NCBI GenBank assembly: GCA_947247005.1
Contig: OX365944.1
Span: 18,823,501-18,887,500, forward strand
Direction: 5' to 3'
DNA length: 64,000 bases
Origin: Spisula solida
Taxonomy: Eukaryota > Mollusca > Bivalvia > Venerida > Mactridae
The position numbers and the translations under genes are program-made. The notes under the pieces were generated by a model, which saw only the letters and a program-made list of their open reading frames with translations, was not told the origin of the DNA and did not search any database. This document shows positions 1 through 12,800 of the stretch, piece after piece. How positions within the stretch are numbered: the first letter of the stretch is position 1; each line of letters starts with the position of its first letter.

Positions 1-350
1 TATGAGTTTTATTAAATACCAAATTAAAATTTGTCAAAACCCAATCAAAATTGAAACTCGGGGGTAAAATACCCAATGGACTAAAACCTTATCTGTAGCC
101 CTGATGTTTGAAACACACCTTTGGTGTAGGAATGTGTGCTATTGACAACTGAAACAGCATTGCACCTCGTTTTCAGGATTGGGCATTATGCCTCTGTATG
201 ACCCCTGCACTGTTGCAGCACTGGACTGGGGTCAGCTAAGTTTATAATTATTCAACCACTAGTGAAAGCATCTAGTCTACTGCGTCTAGATAAAAGGCTA
301 GTGGAACTTGTGTTATGTTTGTACAAGAGAATTCAAATGTGAAACTTTTA

Positions 351-687
351 GGGCCTAAAATAAAATATTGTTTGTTTCCCCATCCCCTACCTACCCGATT
401 AAAAAGGGCCCTACCCAAAATATTTTATTGCCCAAATTGAAATAATATTTTTTTTATGAAAAATTGGAAGTGAAAATTTTATTTTTTTGTTGCTGGCTTC
501 TTTCTTACCATTAAATTTTAGTTGGTTTTCACCTTAGAGTTAATTCTAAATTTCATTATTTGTATGTCTAGACCATTAACTATCATACTGAAACAATTAA
601 AAAAAAAAATATTTACCCTACCTACCTACCCATTCTAAATCTGCTAGGGTCGGGATGGGGAAACCAAGAATATTTTAAGTTCGGCCT
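351..687. mobile_element. Small inverted-repeat element (AGGGCCTAAAAT... type)
   Basis: Ends are imperfect inverted repeats of about 36 bp: AGGGCCTAAAATAAAATATT at the left, and GGGATGGGG...AATATTTTAAGTTCGGCCT at the right. A second copy covers about 16785-17070 and a fragment lies at about 30898-30955. No coding capacity. Confidence 0.6.
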
Positions 688-2393
688 AGCTGACCTCTAC
701 TGTGGGAAGGTTTACAATTCTATACAGTTTTCTAGCTAGGTTATGAAACTTGATGTGTTGGAAGGTGTTAATAAGGAGAATATGCTCGTCTAAATACATT
801 TGATTCTGGCTATAGTTGTGGTTGCTATGGAAACGGAAATAATAAAACCACTTCCCTTAATCTGGATCTTACATATATTTTTTTGCATCCATCCCTGGAA
901 TTTATGTATTTTATGCACTTCTAGTACCAAATCCTGTATCTGAGTGTGGAAATTTTTTAACTAAAAATGTCAAAATTCCTTCTATATCCCTACTTTTACG
1001 TGTCCCAAATTCCTACTTTAAAAAATGCCCTACTTTTGCCCTATTTTAGGAAGAGGCAGTAATTGATTATTTCATGCCATTTTGTTGTTGGTTCTTGACT
1101 GTTTGACATCATGTTGTTTGACATTTCAAGACTGTCACTATTTTGTTCATCATTGACTGTTTAACACCATACTGTTTGTCATTGACCATTTAACATCATT
1201 TGTTTGTCATTCTGTCATCGCAAAAGATTTAGTTACGGTCCGCCATTTTTCATTATTTATGAATCTTGGTCACAATGTTTGTCTGTATGAAATCTAGGTC
1301 AAGTTCGTAACTGGTCATTTGGGATAAAAAAAACTAGGTCACTAGGCCACATCAAAGAAAAACCTTTTAAACACTAGAGGTCGCATTTTTTACCTCATCT
1401 TTATAAAACCTGGCCACAAAGTGTGTCTTTGTAAAATCTACATCAAATATTAAGGTCATATCATAACAAATAATGATTCTGCCTAAACTGCTAGTCATCA
1501 GTGAGCGCTTTAGTGCCACATGGCCCTCTTGTTTATGGACAAGAATTCCATGAGGGAATAAGCGTTTATTGAACACATTCTTGTTTGTTTAGGCCTTACA
1601 ACATAATTTGACAGCATTCTGTGAATTTAAGATTTGAAACTACTTGCCTGAGGCCGAATCTGCAACAGTGAATAGTTTTTCTTTATACTCTATACATATT
1701 GCCTGTCGAAGGTACTTGCCCGAACCAAACATTACGTATCTTGGACAAGTGCTAATTTCGCAGACTGTGACAGGAATGTTCCTTAATGGTCATAGTAATC
1801 TCCCTTTGACTGCCTATGTATGACAAATCGTCCAAGGCTATAGTATAAAACACATCAATTATTCTCATCACATTCGATAATCTCAAATCTGGTTAGTTGA
1901 AGTTGCTATATTTGTGTTACAGTGTATGACATCATTAATCTTGTGTCCCAATGAATATTTATATACCTTACGGAAAGTTACAAATATTCATTAGCAATTT
2001 GTGGAGGTTGCACTTGACATGTTTAGTAACAAAAAAGGCTTTCATATTTATTGGAAATTCATGATATGTGCTGGTTAATATTTAATTAGCTTAAAACTGT
2101 GTTTCTTTCAAGTCTTTTAAAATAGTTAAAGTTTTATAAAAAAAGTTTAAACAGTTGACAGGGTCATTAAAAGTTGTAATGGATATTCACCTAAAAAATC
2201 ACACTAAGCAAAGTATGCATAAAATGTGCTCAGTGCACTAGCCAGTTCATACATACACCATAAATGCAACAGTAGATGACTTAAACTAATAGCTGGCAGC
2301 AGTTCAAACTATCATTATTCTACTGTAATCAGCTTGAGTATAACTATAAATGAAAACCCCTACATGTTTACCAATTCACAATTGTATACTTCT

Positions 2394-2638
2394 CAGGGAT
2401 CCTGCAATTCCGGAATAATCCTGAATTATATATATATATATATATTATAATTATCTTTTCTGCACAAAATAAAAGTTATTTGTTTAAATTTTTTAAAGAA
2501 ATTGATAAAGTTATAATCATTTGTAGAAGTACCTTAATCGGAAACCTAGTTAAGGTGTAGAGTTGTGTGCTAATGGCACCCAAAACAGACATTTGATTCG
2601 TTTACAGGATTGTGCATTTTACCTCGGTTGAACCCCCA
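2394..2638. mobile_element. MITE, CAGGGGTCCTAC family, 6-bp target duplication ACTTCT
   Basis: Left end CAGGGATCCTGC, right end GTTGAACCCCCA (mutated). ACTTCT occurs directly on both sides (2388-2393, 2639-2644). The interior matches the copies at 9469, 19805, 22283, 22542 and 29212. Confidence 0.75.
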
Positions 2639-3697
2639 ACTTCTTGGTAAGCAGGGCTCGACACTAACACTGGTCCTCTGGTCCGAGACCAGTGAAAATC
2701 CAGATGTACCAGTGGATATTCTCGAGGACCAGTAACTGTCCTATTTACAAATTTGGCGCTTTGCCCTGTCGGACCAGTGGCCAAAATAGTTAGTGTCTAG
2801 ACCTGGGTAAGGTATTAATAACAAACAAGGTTTAAGGATGCACAAGATACCCCTCAAAATGTTTAAAAAAACTGTTCTATTCAATCAGTCGAAGATAAAG
2901 TTGTCTGTGAACAGGTTAATGTCTTTTTAAGCAGCATCAATATTGTACAAATTGTCTTTAGAATTGTCTAAGTTCTAACTGACTCATCCTAGCAATGGGC
3001 GAAGTATTTTTCCTTTATTTTAAAGAAATGATGTTCACATCTTTGTGCGATTACTTGTCTCCTTAATTTTCACCAAACATGCCCTAAAGCACGCTTCGGT
3101 AATTACCATGTCTGTTTGGTTTAAATCAGAAAATTTACACTGAACATTTAAGTAATGTTTTATTTGTGTGGACTTGTTTTACTTGATATTTCCCGTGGCA
3201 TTCTTAATCTCATTTGAAAATAGTTTGTGATGGCTTTCAGGAGGCGTTAACCTCTCCTAGAATTGTTATTAGCATAATAATCAAGGAACATAAAACAAAA
3301 ATAATGTCATAGACTTTTGGCATCTACTGCGTATTGTTTTATTTGTCAGTTGAGTTGGACTGACAAATTCCTCTGGTCGTTTGATAAGTGTTTACAAATG
3401 TACTCTCTTCTCGTTATGTAAAAGGTCATATACCAAGAGATGGTGGGAGAACTGTTGATCAGTAACATATTGCTGAAGAGCACTTTGATGTGCTTATCAG
3501 ACATCACTTCATTTTTGTGAGGGGATTGTTAAATCATAGGTTGCATAACTTTACTATTCTTCCAACTTCCTATAGAGCTTTTCAGATAGGTCGGGCGGGG
3601 GGGGGGGGGTCTATACATTTGGCAAACAATATTTAGTTTTTGAAGGATTTATATTATATTAAGACATTCTATAATTGCTAAATTTATCTATTTTCAG

Positions 3698-3854
3698 GTA
3701 TTGGAAAATTGTCCACAGCGGATGGTAAGGCCCTAACTGACCCTGAGGTTCTGCGAAAGCTGACATCTTCAGTGAGCTGTGCGTTAGATGAGGCGGCACA
3801 GGCATTGCATAGGATGCGTGCAGAGCAGCAGAGCCAGTTGGGGACTGTAGATAG
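3698..3854 (+). CDS. ANKHD1/ANKRD17 (mask): MASK exon a (first in window), conserved N-terminal segment
   Basis: Preceded by ATTTTCAG. Opens with two bases of a split codon, then [18 protein letters not shown], nearly identical to human ANKHD1. Residues 1-52. The donor GTTAGT follows GTAGATAG. An internal exon, so the true start codon is upstream. Confidence 0.93.
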
Positions 3855-6800
3855 GTTAGTACTCAGCTTGACTTACCAGTCTTTATATAAATGAGAATAA
3901 TTGGCAGCTTGTATTTTACTGACTTCCAAATTCAAAGCAAATTGGACAAGTGGACAACTTGGTCACCTAAAAACACATGAAAGGAGTTTTGCTAGATAAA
4001 TGTACAAAAGAAGACAAACTCTCGAATGATATCAAAACTCCCTGATTTTCGATTATACAGAGTGGACTTAATTTGACACTTGAAATATTCCCAAATAATT
4101 TTGTGTGCATACTTGAACTGTGGTAATCTGTTTGGACCAAATTAAATCTTGATAACGAAAGATGGCCTATGTTGAAAAAATGGTTTGTATTTATTTGTAG
4201 CCATAGATCACTGGCGGAGGCTTGTAGCGATGGTGATGTACCGACGGTACAGAAGTTACTACGTGAAGGTGGTAGTGTACATGAGACAACAGAGGAAGGT
4301 GACAGTCTACTTTCTCTAGCTTGTTCTGCTGGATACTATGAGCTTGCACAGGTTTGTACCATCTTATACAATACTTACAAGGTTTTAGTATAAAAGATAC
4401 TATCAGTATTTTGTTTTGCTTAACCTATGAACCCCAAATTTTCAAGATTCTGAACAACCAAATTGTTTCCCCATCTGTTAATGGTAACTTGTTGCCATTA
4501 GAAGAAACTGGTCGCTATACTGAAAAGCAATCTATCAGTATGAGAAAGTTAATAAAATGTCCTTTTTCCCTCCACATGTGGAGAAGTTGCTGGTTCCTTG
4601 AGGAAGGGAAAAACTGTACTGGGTAGTATACAGTCAAGGAAAGCTGTTTAAGGTGCATTGGCTGCCTTTATATCTGTTGAGAAACAGAGTTAAACCCGAA
4701 TAAACAAACAAATAAATGCTATATTTCAGGATACCAATATTACACTGTTGATATATTTCCATGAGTGAAAGTTTTCCGTTTTATGACGGATTTCCGTATT
4801 TTAGACATGTCCCAAGACCGTTTTTCCAAATCGCGTAAATCCGTCGTAAAAATTTGAGGGGGGGGGGTATGCCGACTTTTGCTAGCCCGACCGCGGTATT
4901 CGTAATTGTTATAGACTGTATTGGTTTTCCAGTGCTGAAATGAAACGACCGTTCTGATTGGCCGATGAAGTTACCTCATGTATCCTAGTAATTCATTGAG
5001 CCAATCACGGCACTTGATCTTTCCGCTATTCGGGTATTCAGTACCAGTTAGTAAGACATTTTGTCGTCAAATCGAAAGTGGAATTTCATATTTTTCAAAC
5101 GCAATTAAGCGCGTAAGAGAAGTCTGTCAGGTATAATTGGCGATCGGGAAACAGTTAAAATACATTGGCGAATCGGATACGAGCATGACAAAGCTTTGAA
5201 TGGTTGAATTAAAAAGAAATTAGGTACAGTACAGCGCCGTTCTTTCCGTCAAAAACTCTGGAAACTGTAATATTTTGTTGCTGCAAATTTGTTCAATAAA
5301 AGCCTCTTGACAATATAAATGGGACTTTTAGTTTACACAGCGTTGTATGTGTGTGTGGTGTTGGTGAACACACAGTGTTATTTGTAGCAGTTACAAACAT
5401 GATAATAAATGGTCAGTCAGTACTGGATCTATAGAGGTACTCCCAGACATTTTATACTTCCATGTCATGATGATTCAAAGAAGCCAATTCATTTCATGTC
5501 AATATGGGGAATGACATGCCAAAAATATCCGCTTTAGATTCCTGGGCTATTGAGAAAATTTGTACTTTTTCAACATGATTCAGAAGGCCTACTTGCTGAA
5601 CAGGGACCTTCTTCTCCCCACTCTGGGGCAATATTGTACTTTATATTTACAAAATCGTGTGAGCGACGCACAAGTATTGACAGTGAAGAGTTAAAAAGGT
5701 TAAAAATGACATAGCACAATTCAGAAATTAAATATAAACATGATTTTCTTTCTTACGAAGTTGTAATGAATAAGGATTACAATTATTATTCCACAAGTGT
5801 CCCAGTGTGTATATGTTATCCTTTAATGGGCCTGATATATCCTGAATGTTTTGTAAGTAAACTGACGAAAAGAGTGACTACATACACTATTTCTCCTATA
5901 GTAGATCTAATATTATTATGCCCCCATCTGCCATTAGGGGGTATATTTAATAATGGAAGAACGCTTTGTCCTATGATATTCAAACTTTCCATGGAGGTTG
6001 GTTATCAACAGTAGACGGACCCTATTGATCAGTAGGTCTAACATCAAGGTCACTGTGACCTTTACCATTTCTGACTATTCAAATGGTTTCCGTTCAATAA
6101 CACAAGGACGCTTTGTCCTAGGATCTTACAACTTTACATAGAGGTTAGTCATCAACAGTAGATGACCCCTATTGATTTTGAGGTTAGTAGGTCAAAGGTT
6201 AAGGTCACTGACCTTAACTATTTCTGACTATTGGAGCACACATGTTTTACAAACATCTCTTGTTTACTTTTAAGTTTTAATTGAAAATTGTGATTTACCT
6301 GAAGCAGAGTCATTGTCTTGCTTGCAAAAATATATAAGCACAATTTTAACCAAATATAGCCCTTAGTGATATTTACTTATTTAATCTAAAACTTAAACTA
6401 AAAAATGGTATTTTAGTTCATTATCAGATTCTGTAACACAAATGATGATTGGTCAGAATCAGATTGAATCCACTTATTCACAGTTCTTCTATTCTATAAA
6501 GTCTTTTTTATATTGGCTAAATATGAAACTTATTTACAGTAAACAAAATATTGCAATTCAATCTACTAAAGGAATGTGTTGAAAGTTTTTTGTGTAGATA
6601 TTTATATCCATTCACAGTCTATACATCAGATGAAAATGTTCACACAAACAGACATTTTACATGACAGTAACCTCATGATGCTGGAGTTAAGCTGTTTATT
6701 GGCAATCAAAATCATTTATTCTCAGAAGCTTCTAGGAGAGGAGGGTGTTGCCCCTCTAGACCCCTACCCCTGCTTTCATACTTTACTGGATGAAACTTGT

Positions 6801-9800
6801 TAACCATTGGGACCCCAACCTCCACAAGAATAGGCAACTATCAAGCATTTTTGTCCAAATTATCTGCACTTCTCGACAAGGTACAACCTTAAATCCATTG
6901 ACTATTACTTTTGTACAGACACTTGTTCACTATTAGAACTCCAACCTGTACTCAGTAGAAGTCCAATGATAATTCAAAGGTATTTACTTGAAAGTGAAAA
7001 AAAAATCACCAAGTGAACAAGCTTTTTGGGGGCCTTTATTTGTTATAACAGCAAGTCAGAAGTGCCAGAATTTGCTTTCAGAAGTACCTTAAAATGCTGT
7101 TTTCAAGGAGCTTCCGGCCCCCTGGACCCCTAGCCAAGGCTTTGCCCTGGACCCACCGGGCGTCCTGCGGCCCCCTGGCCCCCAGCTCATTTTTCAGTAT
7201 TTTCATATTTTTCAACTTTCACCCATGTATTTCAGGATACCAATATTACACTGTTGATATATTTCAGGATACCAATATTACACTGTTGATATATTTCAGG
7301 ATACCAATATTACACTGTTGATATATTTCAGGATACCAATATTACACTGTTGATATATTTCAGGATACCAATATTACACTGTTGATATATTTCAGGATAC
7401 CAATATTACACTGTTGATATATTTCAGGATACCAATATTACACTGTTGATATATTTCAGGTACTTCTTGCTATGAAGGCTAATGTAGAAGATCGTGGTAT
7501 TAAGGGAGATTGTACACCATTAATGGAAGCAGCTAGCGGAGGATATGTGGATATAGTCAAACTACTTATAGCTCACGGTGCTGATGTTAATGCCCAGTCT
7601 TCAGCAGGTAAATAGTCTATTGACGATATTTACATATCTATGTTGTAATATTTCATTTCTATGCCGTGGTTGATGGTCTGGATTTGTAACCCAGTGATCA
7701 AGGTTTGATTCTTGGTCACGGCAGGTCATGTACCCTTCCATGGAAATTTACAATTTCGGATTAGTTAACGAAAAATGAAAAATATGTTGTTGATCGAAAG
7801 GGTACAAAATTGTATGAAACGTGTAATCCAGAAAGTCATGCCGGAAGACATTTCCAAATGTTATTGTTAGCCCATCAAAAATATGTCATGTAAAAAGAGA
7901 TGAATTTCAAATTCCATATTAAGACATTAAATTTTATTTTAATGAAAACATAAAGAAACGTTTTTGCTAAAACAGTGATACTTTCATAAAAGTCCTAGAA
8001 ATTGATTAACTTAGATACTTTGTTTTCCAGTTTCCAAATACCGTGAATAAGGGCTCTTGTATTTCCTAGTTTCAAGATATTGTCAACACGTCTGATGAGT
8101 GAATATTTATATTGTAGGTAATACACCTTTACATTATGCTGCCTGCGGTGGTTATGAAGACGTGGTACAAGTTCTTATAGAAGCCGGTGCCAATGTTGAG
8201 CAACATAATGAGAATGGTCACACACCCCTGATGGAGGCTGCCAGTGCTGGACATGTCGGGGTAGCTGCCATCTTACTCAACAATGGAGCAGGAATCAATA
8301 CACATTCTAATGAATTCAAGGAGAGTGCATTAACACTGGCATGTTATAAAGGTACTATACGTCCGCATCCGTACTTACTGCAGAGCCAAGGGTACTGTTT
8401 TACTAACATTGCATAAATGACGCGCAAGTTTGCGCATATATTTGTCACTCACGCAAATCCTTAAGTGTGTTTTACTAAACGATCGCAAGTTGTTGCATAC
8501 ATTTACGTAAAAATATTAAATATTGAATGTAGACCGGGCCACAATATTACCAATACATCGGGAACCAGAATAAGAAAATATACTTGAACGTTTGATAAGT
8601 TTTGATGTCAGATTAAACATGTTTTTATTACTTATCACCGTCTATAACAATAAGTGTCGGTCAAAAATCAACAGTGCGTGGTAAAAACTCACTACCTTCG
8701 TATTTGTTATTTTTTGGTTAATCTGACTTTGCGTAGAATTACGCCAAAACTTACGACAGAACATGAGAAAAAATATCTTAGTAACGCATTTGAGTAAATA
8801 TTATCGACATACGCAATTATTACAGAAAACTTAGAGTTATGCTAGCGTAAATGCTTTGATAAAACAGTACCCAGTATACTACAAAATCTTAACTAATAAT
8901 ACTTTTTTGTGAAAAGCCACCGGAGAAAAGAAAAGTACATTGTCACAATGTGTTACTATCAGTTTGTGTGTGTAAATTGCATGCATTATGAAAATTCTGT
9001 GTAAAGCTGCGTTGCTTCATTCAGAAAATCTGTAATGCCAGATGAATGGAAGAAATCCAAGGTGTCTAGTTCACATATAACATGATACCATTTCACACTT
9101 CATACATAACTTCAATATTTGCCTCATTCGTTTCCCCACCAAATCTATCCTGGTGGCTTTGTATAAGTAATTATCTAGATGGAACAGTAGATCCCACACC
9201 CCCTCTCTTTAAATTAACTTCCTTCACTGAACCAAATATGTGAAATCACATAAGTAAATGTGGTGTTTGCAACCTGTGTAATGTTCAAACTGTCTAACCT
9301 GAAACTGTAAAATCCATAACTCTAATCAATGCCTTTTGTACCTGTAGATAGTCCATTAGGTAATAGATTTGTACTTTTGAACACTGCATTTTACTGAGAA
9401 TGTCATTAAGCGTGAATTTTTAATATTCTCACAAGAAGTACTTATGATTATATCTGTCACATATAGTACAGGGGTCCTACAATTTCGGAATAATCCGGAA
9501 ATACGGATTTGCTGCATTAGGAAGAATGATCTTTTCTGCACAAAATAAAAGTTATTTGATGAAAAAATTCAAAGAATTGACAAAGTTACGGTCATTTGAA
9601 GTTCCATAATACGAATTTTGATAATGAAACAATGTTTGCAACCTAGTTAAAGTGTAGGAATGTGTGCTAATGGCACCCGAAACAGACTTGCGACTTGTTT
9701 TCAGGATTTGGCATTATGCCTCCGTAGAACCCCTGATAGTAGAAAAAATAGATTGATTTTGTAGTGAATGTCTGTCTGGATGGCTGTCAAAAAGTTTGTT

Positions 9801-12800
9801 TGCACTTGTTCTCCTGAACCAAGCTTAGTTATGTTAAATTGATTGTAGTTTGGATGCATAGAGTTAAGTCCCTTTGTGGGAGACATACGTTTTAGTGTCA
9901 AAGACCCTTCTAGTATAAGTTTAAATGCTAATTCATTTAATTACTCTTTTCAGGTCATTTAGAGATGGTTAAATTTTTACTGGAAGCTGGAGCTGACCAG
10001 GAACATAAAACAGATGAAATGCACACGGCATTAATGGAAGCTTCTATGGACGGACACGTGGAAGTGGCTAGACTATTGTTAGATAGCGGAGCACAGGTTT
10101 GTACATGACCTTGTAGTAAAATGTTGTTTTTCCATACAAACGAACAAAAAAATACTGTACTAGTACTTATAGGTAGAGATGTAGAATTGGTACAAACAAT
10201 TTTCTAATCGAGTCAGGGCCATCCATCTATCAAATCTGCTACTGAATTTCAGTGGCAGTTTCCCTATGTAAAGCATATCAACCCCCTGTAAAAAAATGTA
10301 ACAAAAATGTTGGTGGAGTTTTCAACTTTTTCCAATCATTAAACCTTACAAAGGGTATCCCTGCTATAATGACACATGTGACAGCTGTGAAATATGTTAT
10401 ATAATGGTATTATATTTCTTACAGGTTAACATGCCAGCTGATAGTTTTGAATCACCTTTGACATTAGCTGCTTGTGGTGGACACCTAGAACTAGCTAATC
10501 TTCTCATTGAACGTGGAGCTAATCTAGAGGAAGTCAATGATGAAGGTTACACACCGTTGATGGAAGCTGCTCGAGAGGGTCATGATGAAATGGTCACACT
10601 TCTCCTAGGACATGGTATGTACATCTGTAACAGAATGTTGCAAAGTTGTATTTATACTAAATTTTTACATGATAAGATATGATGTTGTGTTTTCAATCAT
10701 CTTATTAAGCAAAGAGAATATATTTGTATTGAATTTCACCATATTACAGCTAAAATATCTATAATTTACGAAAAACCAACCCTTTGGTTAGAAACATGAA
10801 CAGGGTTGAACATGAGCGCCAAAATGTAGCTTTAGAAAATTTCAGGGGTCAGAGGGCCAAATGAAGGGTCAAATGAGATGCCTGAATTGACATATATTGG
10901 TACTATATTTCAGATGCTGATATAAATGCACAGACAGAGGAGACACAGGAGACTGCTCTGACGCTTGCTTGCTGTGGTGGATTCCTCGATGTAGCTGCTT
11001 TCCTGATCTCTGCCGGAGCTGATATAGAGTTAGGATGTAGCACGCCATTAATGGAAGCTTCTCAAGAGGGACATTTAGAACTTGTTAAATATCTACTGAA
11101 AAATAGTAAGTGAACGTCTTTTAAATAGACTGATAAGTTGGTATAAGATTATTGCAAGAAAATCTCCCTCTGGGTGATGCATCTTCTAAAAATCTATAGA
11201 AAATAGGAAAACTGGAAACCCATTATTTTAAAGTCTGTCTGGACCCATTTTGAGGCTGATGTTGGTTGTAATGTGTTTGGGAATGGGGAAGTCACTGTAT
11301 AATGATCATATGGCTGTGATACGGCAGATTTTAGCTACCTGGCAGGTTGTTGTATCACTGTATTCGTATGTTTCCCTTCATTCCTGATACATTGATTGTC
11401 ATTTCTGATTCTTGTCGGGAATATGGATGTTGCATGTGAATGAACATGTAAATACTGGTTGATAACTGGGTAAAACACTAATTGACTGACCAATGCACAC
11501 ATGTGATTATTGAAAATCAGAAAAAAAATCATAACCAAATAGAAAAATGGGTAAAGTACTGGTAAATACTGGTTGGTAATGCAGGGAAAGTGTAAGATTG
11601 AATGACCACTGCTGAAAAATCCACTTGCCCGAAAACTAAATCTACTTGCCCATGAAAACACAAAAAAGCAACAAAATGTCAGTTTCATTCAATTATTTAT
11701 CATGTGAACTTGTGTAGGATCAGAGTACTAGATGTAATTCAAAGTTTGTTTAGTAAATCATTTTTGGTCAGTGATTTAGGGATTTATCATTGTTAAGGTA
11801 AAATAAGGCACTTAATATTATGTTTCTCGTGATAATTTTGCACTTGCTGGAAGGAAAAATCTACTTGCCCTAGGACATAGGAATTCAACACCCCTGCTGT
11901 AAATTATGTTCAAATTGTTGAAAATTATAATAACCAAATAGAAAAATGTGTATAAATGATCAATGTGTTTTTGTATTGTGTATTTTAGATGCTAATGTAA
12001 ATGCTACAACTGGAACTGGTGACTCAGCCCTAACATATGCTTGTGAGAATGGTCATACAGAAGTTGCTGATGTTCTCTTAGAACATGGAGCTGTGTTGGT
12101 AAGTATAACATGAAGTTATCTCCCTTATGTATAGACACTGTGAACTGATATGTTTTGATCATGGCATCCACCTCAATAGCCTGGCGGAGTAGCGGTAGAG
12201 CATCAATTGTGAAAGGTCTCGAGTTCAATTCCCGGCAGCAACATACCAAAGTTGTTAAAATGGAACTGGTATATCTTCTTTGCTTGGCGCTCAGCCTACC
12301 TATCTTGTAAAAATGGTTGCAAACGACCATAATCGTGATAAAAAAAATGGTTGCAAATGGCACTAATCATGCTGAAATTATGGTTGCAAACGGCTCTTAT
12401 CATGATGAAACAAATTGTGTTAGTCTTGTTTTTCAATGAATATTTTTGATATTCCAGGAGCATGAATCTGAAGGTGGTAGAACACCTTTAATGAAAGCTG
12501 CTAGAGCTGGTCATCTGTGCACAGTACAATTCCTTATAAGTAAAGGTATGATATGCAATTTAGCTGTGTATTGAGCTTAATTATTATTTCTATCATTGCT
12601 GTTAGATTCATTAACTAGTGTTATGTTTGTACAAAAATATTTAGGATGTAAAGACTCCTTATAAAAATTGCATTGATCTTTGGATAAATAATTTTTAAAA
12701 AAATAGTTCATTTCACATATTGGTTTATATAGTTTCTACTTAATGTCTTTGTTATTTTAACACTTTATTCTGCAGTCTGGTCTTTTGATGCCCAATCAAT

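Larger units (their letters stand above)
1..3697. other. MASK intron (5' part of window), repeats only
   Basis: No exon recognised. Holds an inverted-repeat element (351-687), diverged copies of the two hairpin/TCCG element families (about 715-850 and 1200-1480), inverted-repeat elements at about 90-207 and 2394-2638, a short (TA)n run at about 2425 and a 15-base G run at about 3596. Assigned as intron because the exon at 3698 starts within a codon. Confidence 0.6.

Noticed and set aside
1..3697. Possible earlier MASK exon in the first 3.7 kb
   Set aside because: I looked for the acidic N-terminal segment that precedes IGKLSTADG in relatives and found no matching frame. It should be left of the window.
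7663..7723. Functional tRNA-Thr gene
   Set aside because: Too short, D arm incomplete, and surrounded by SINE-like sequence.
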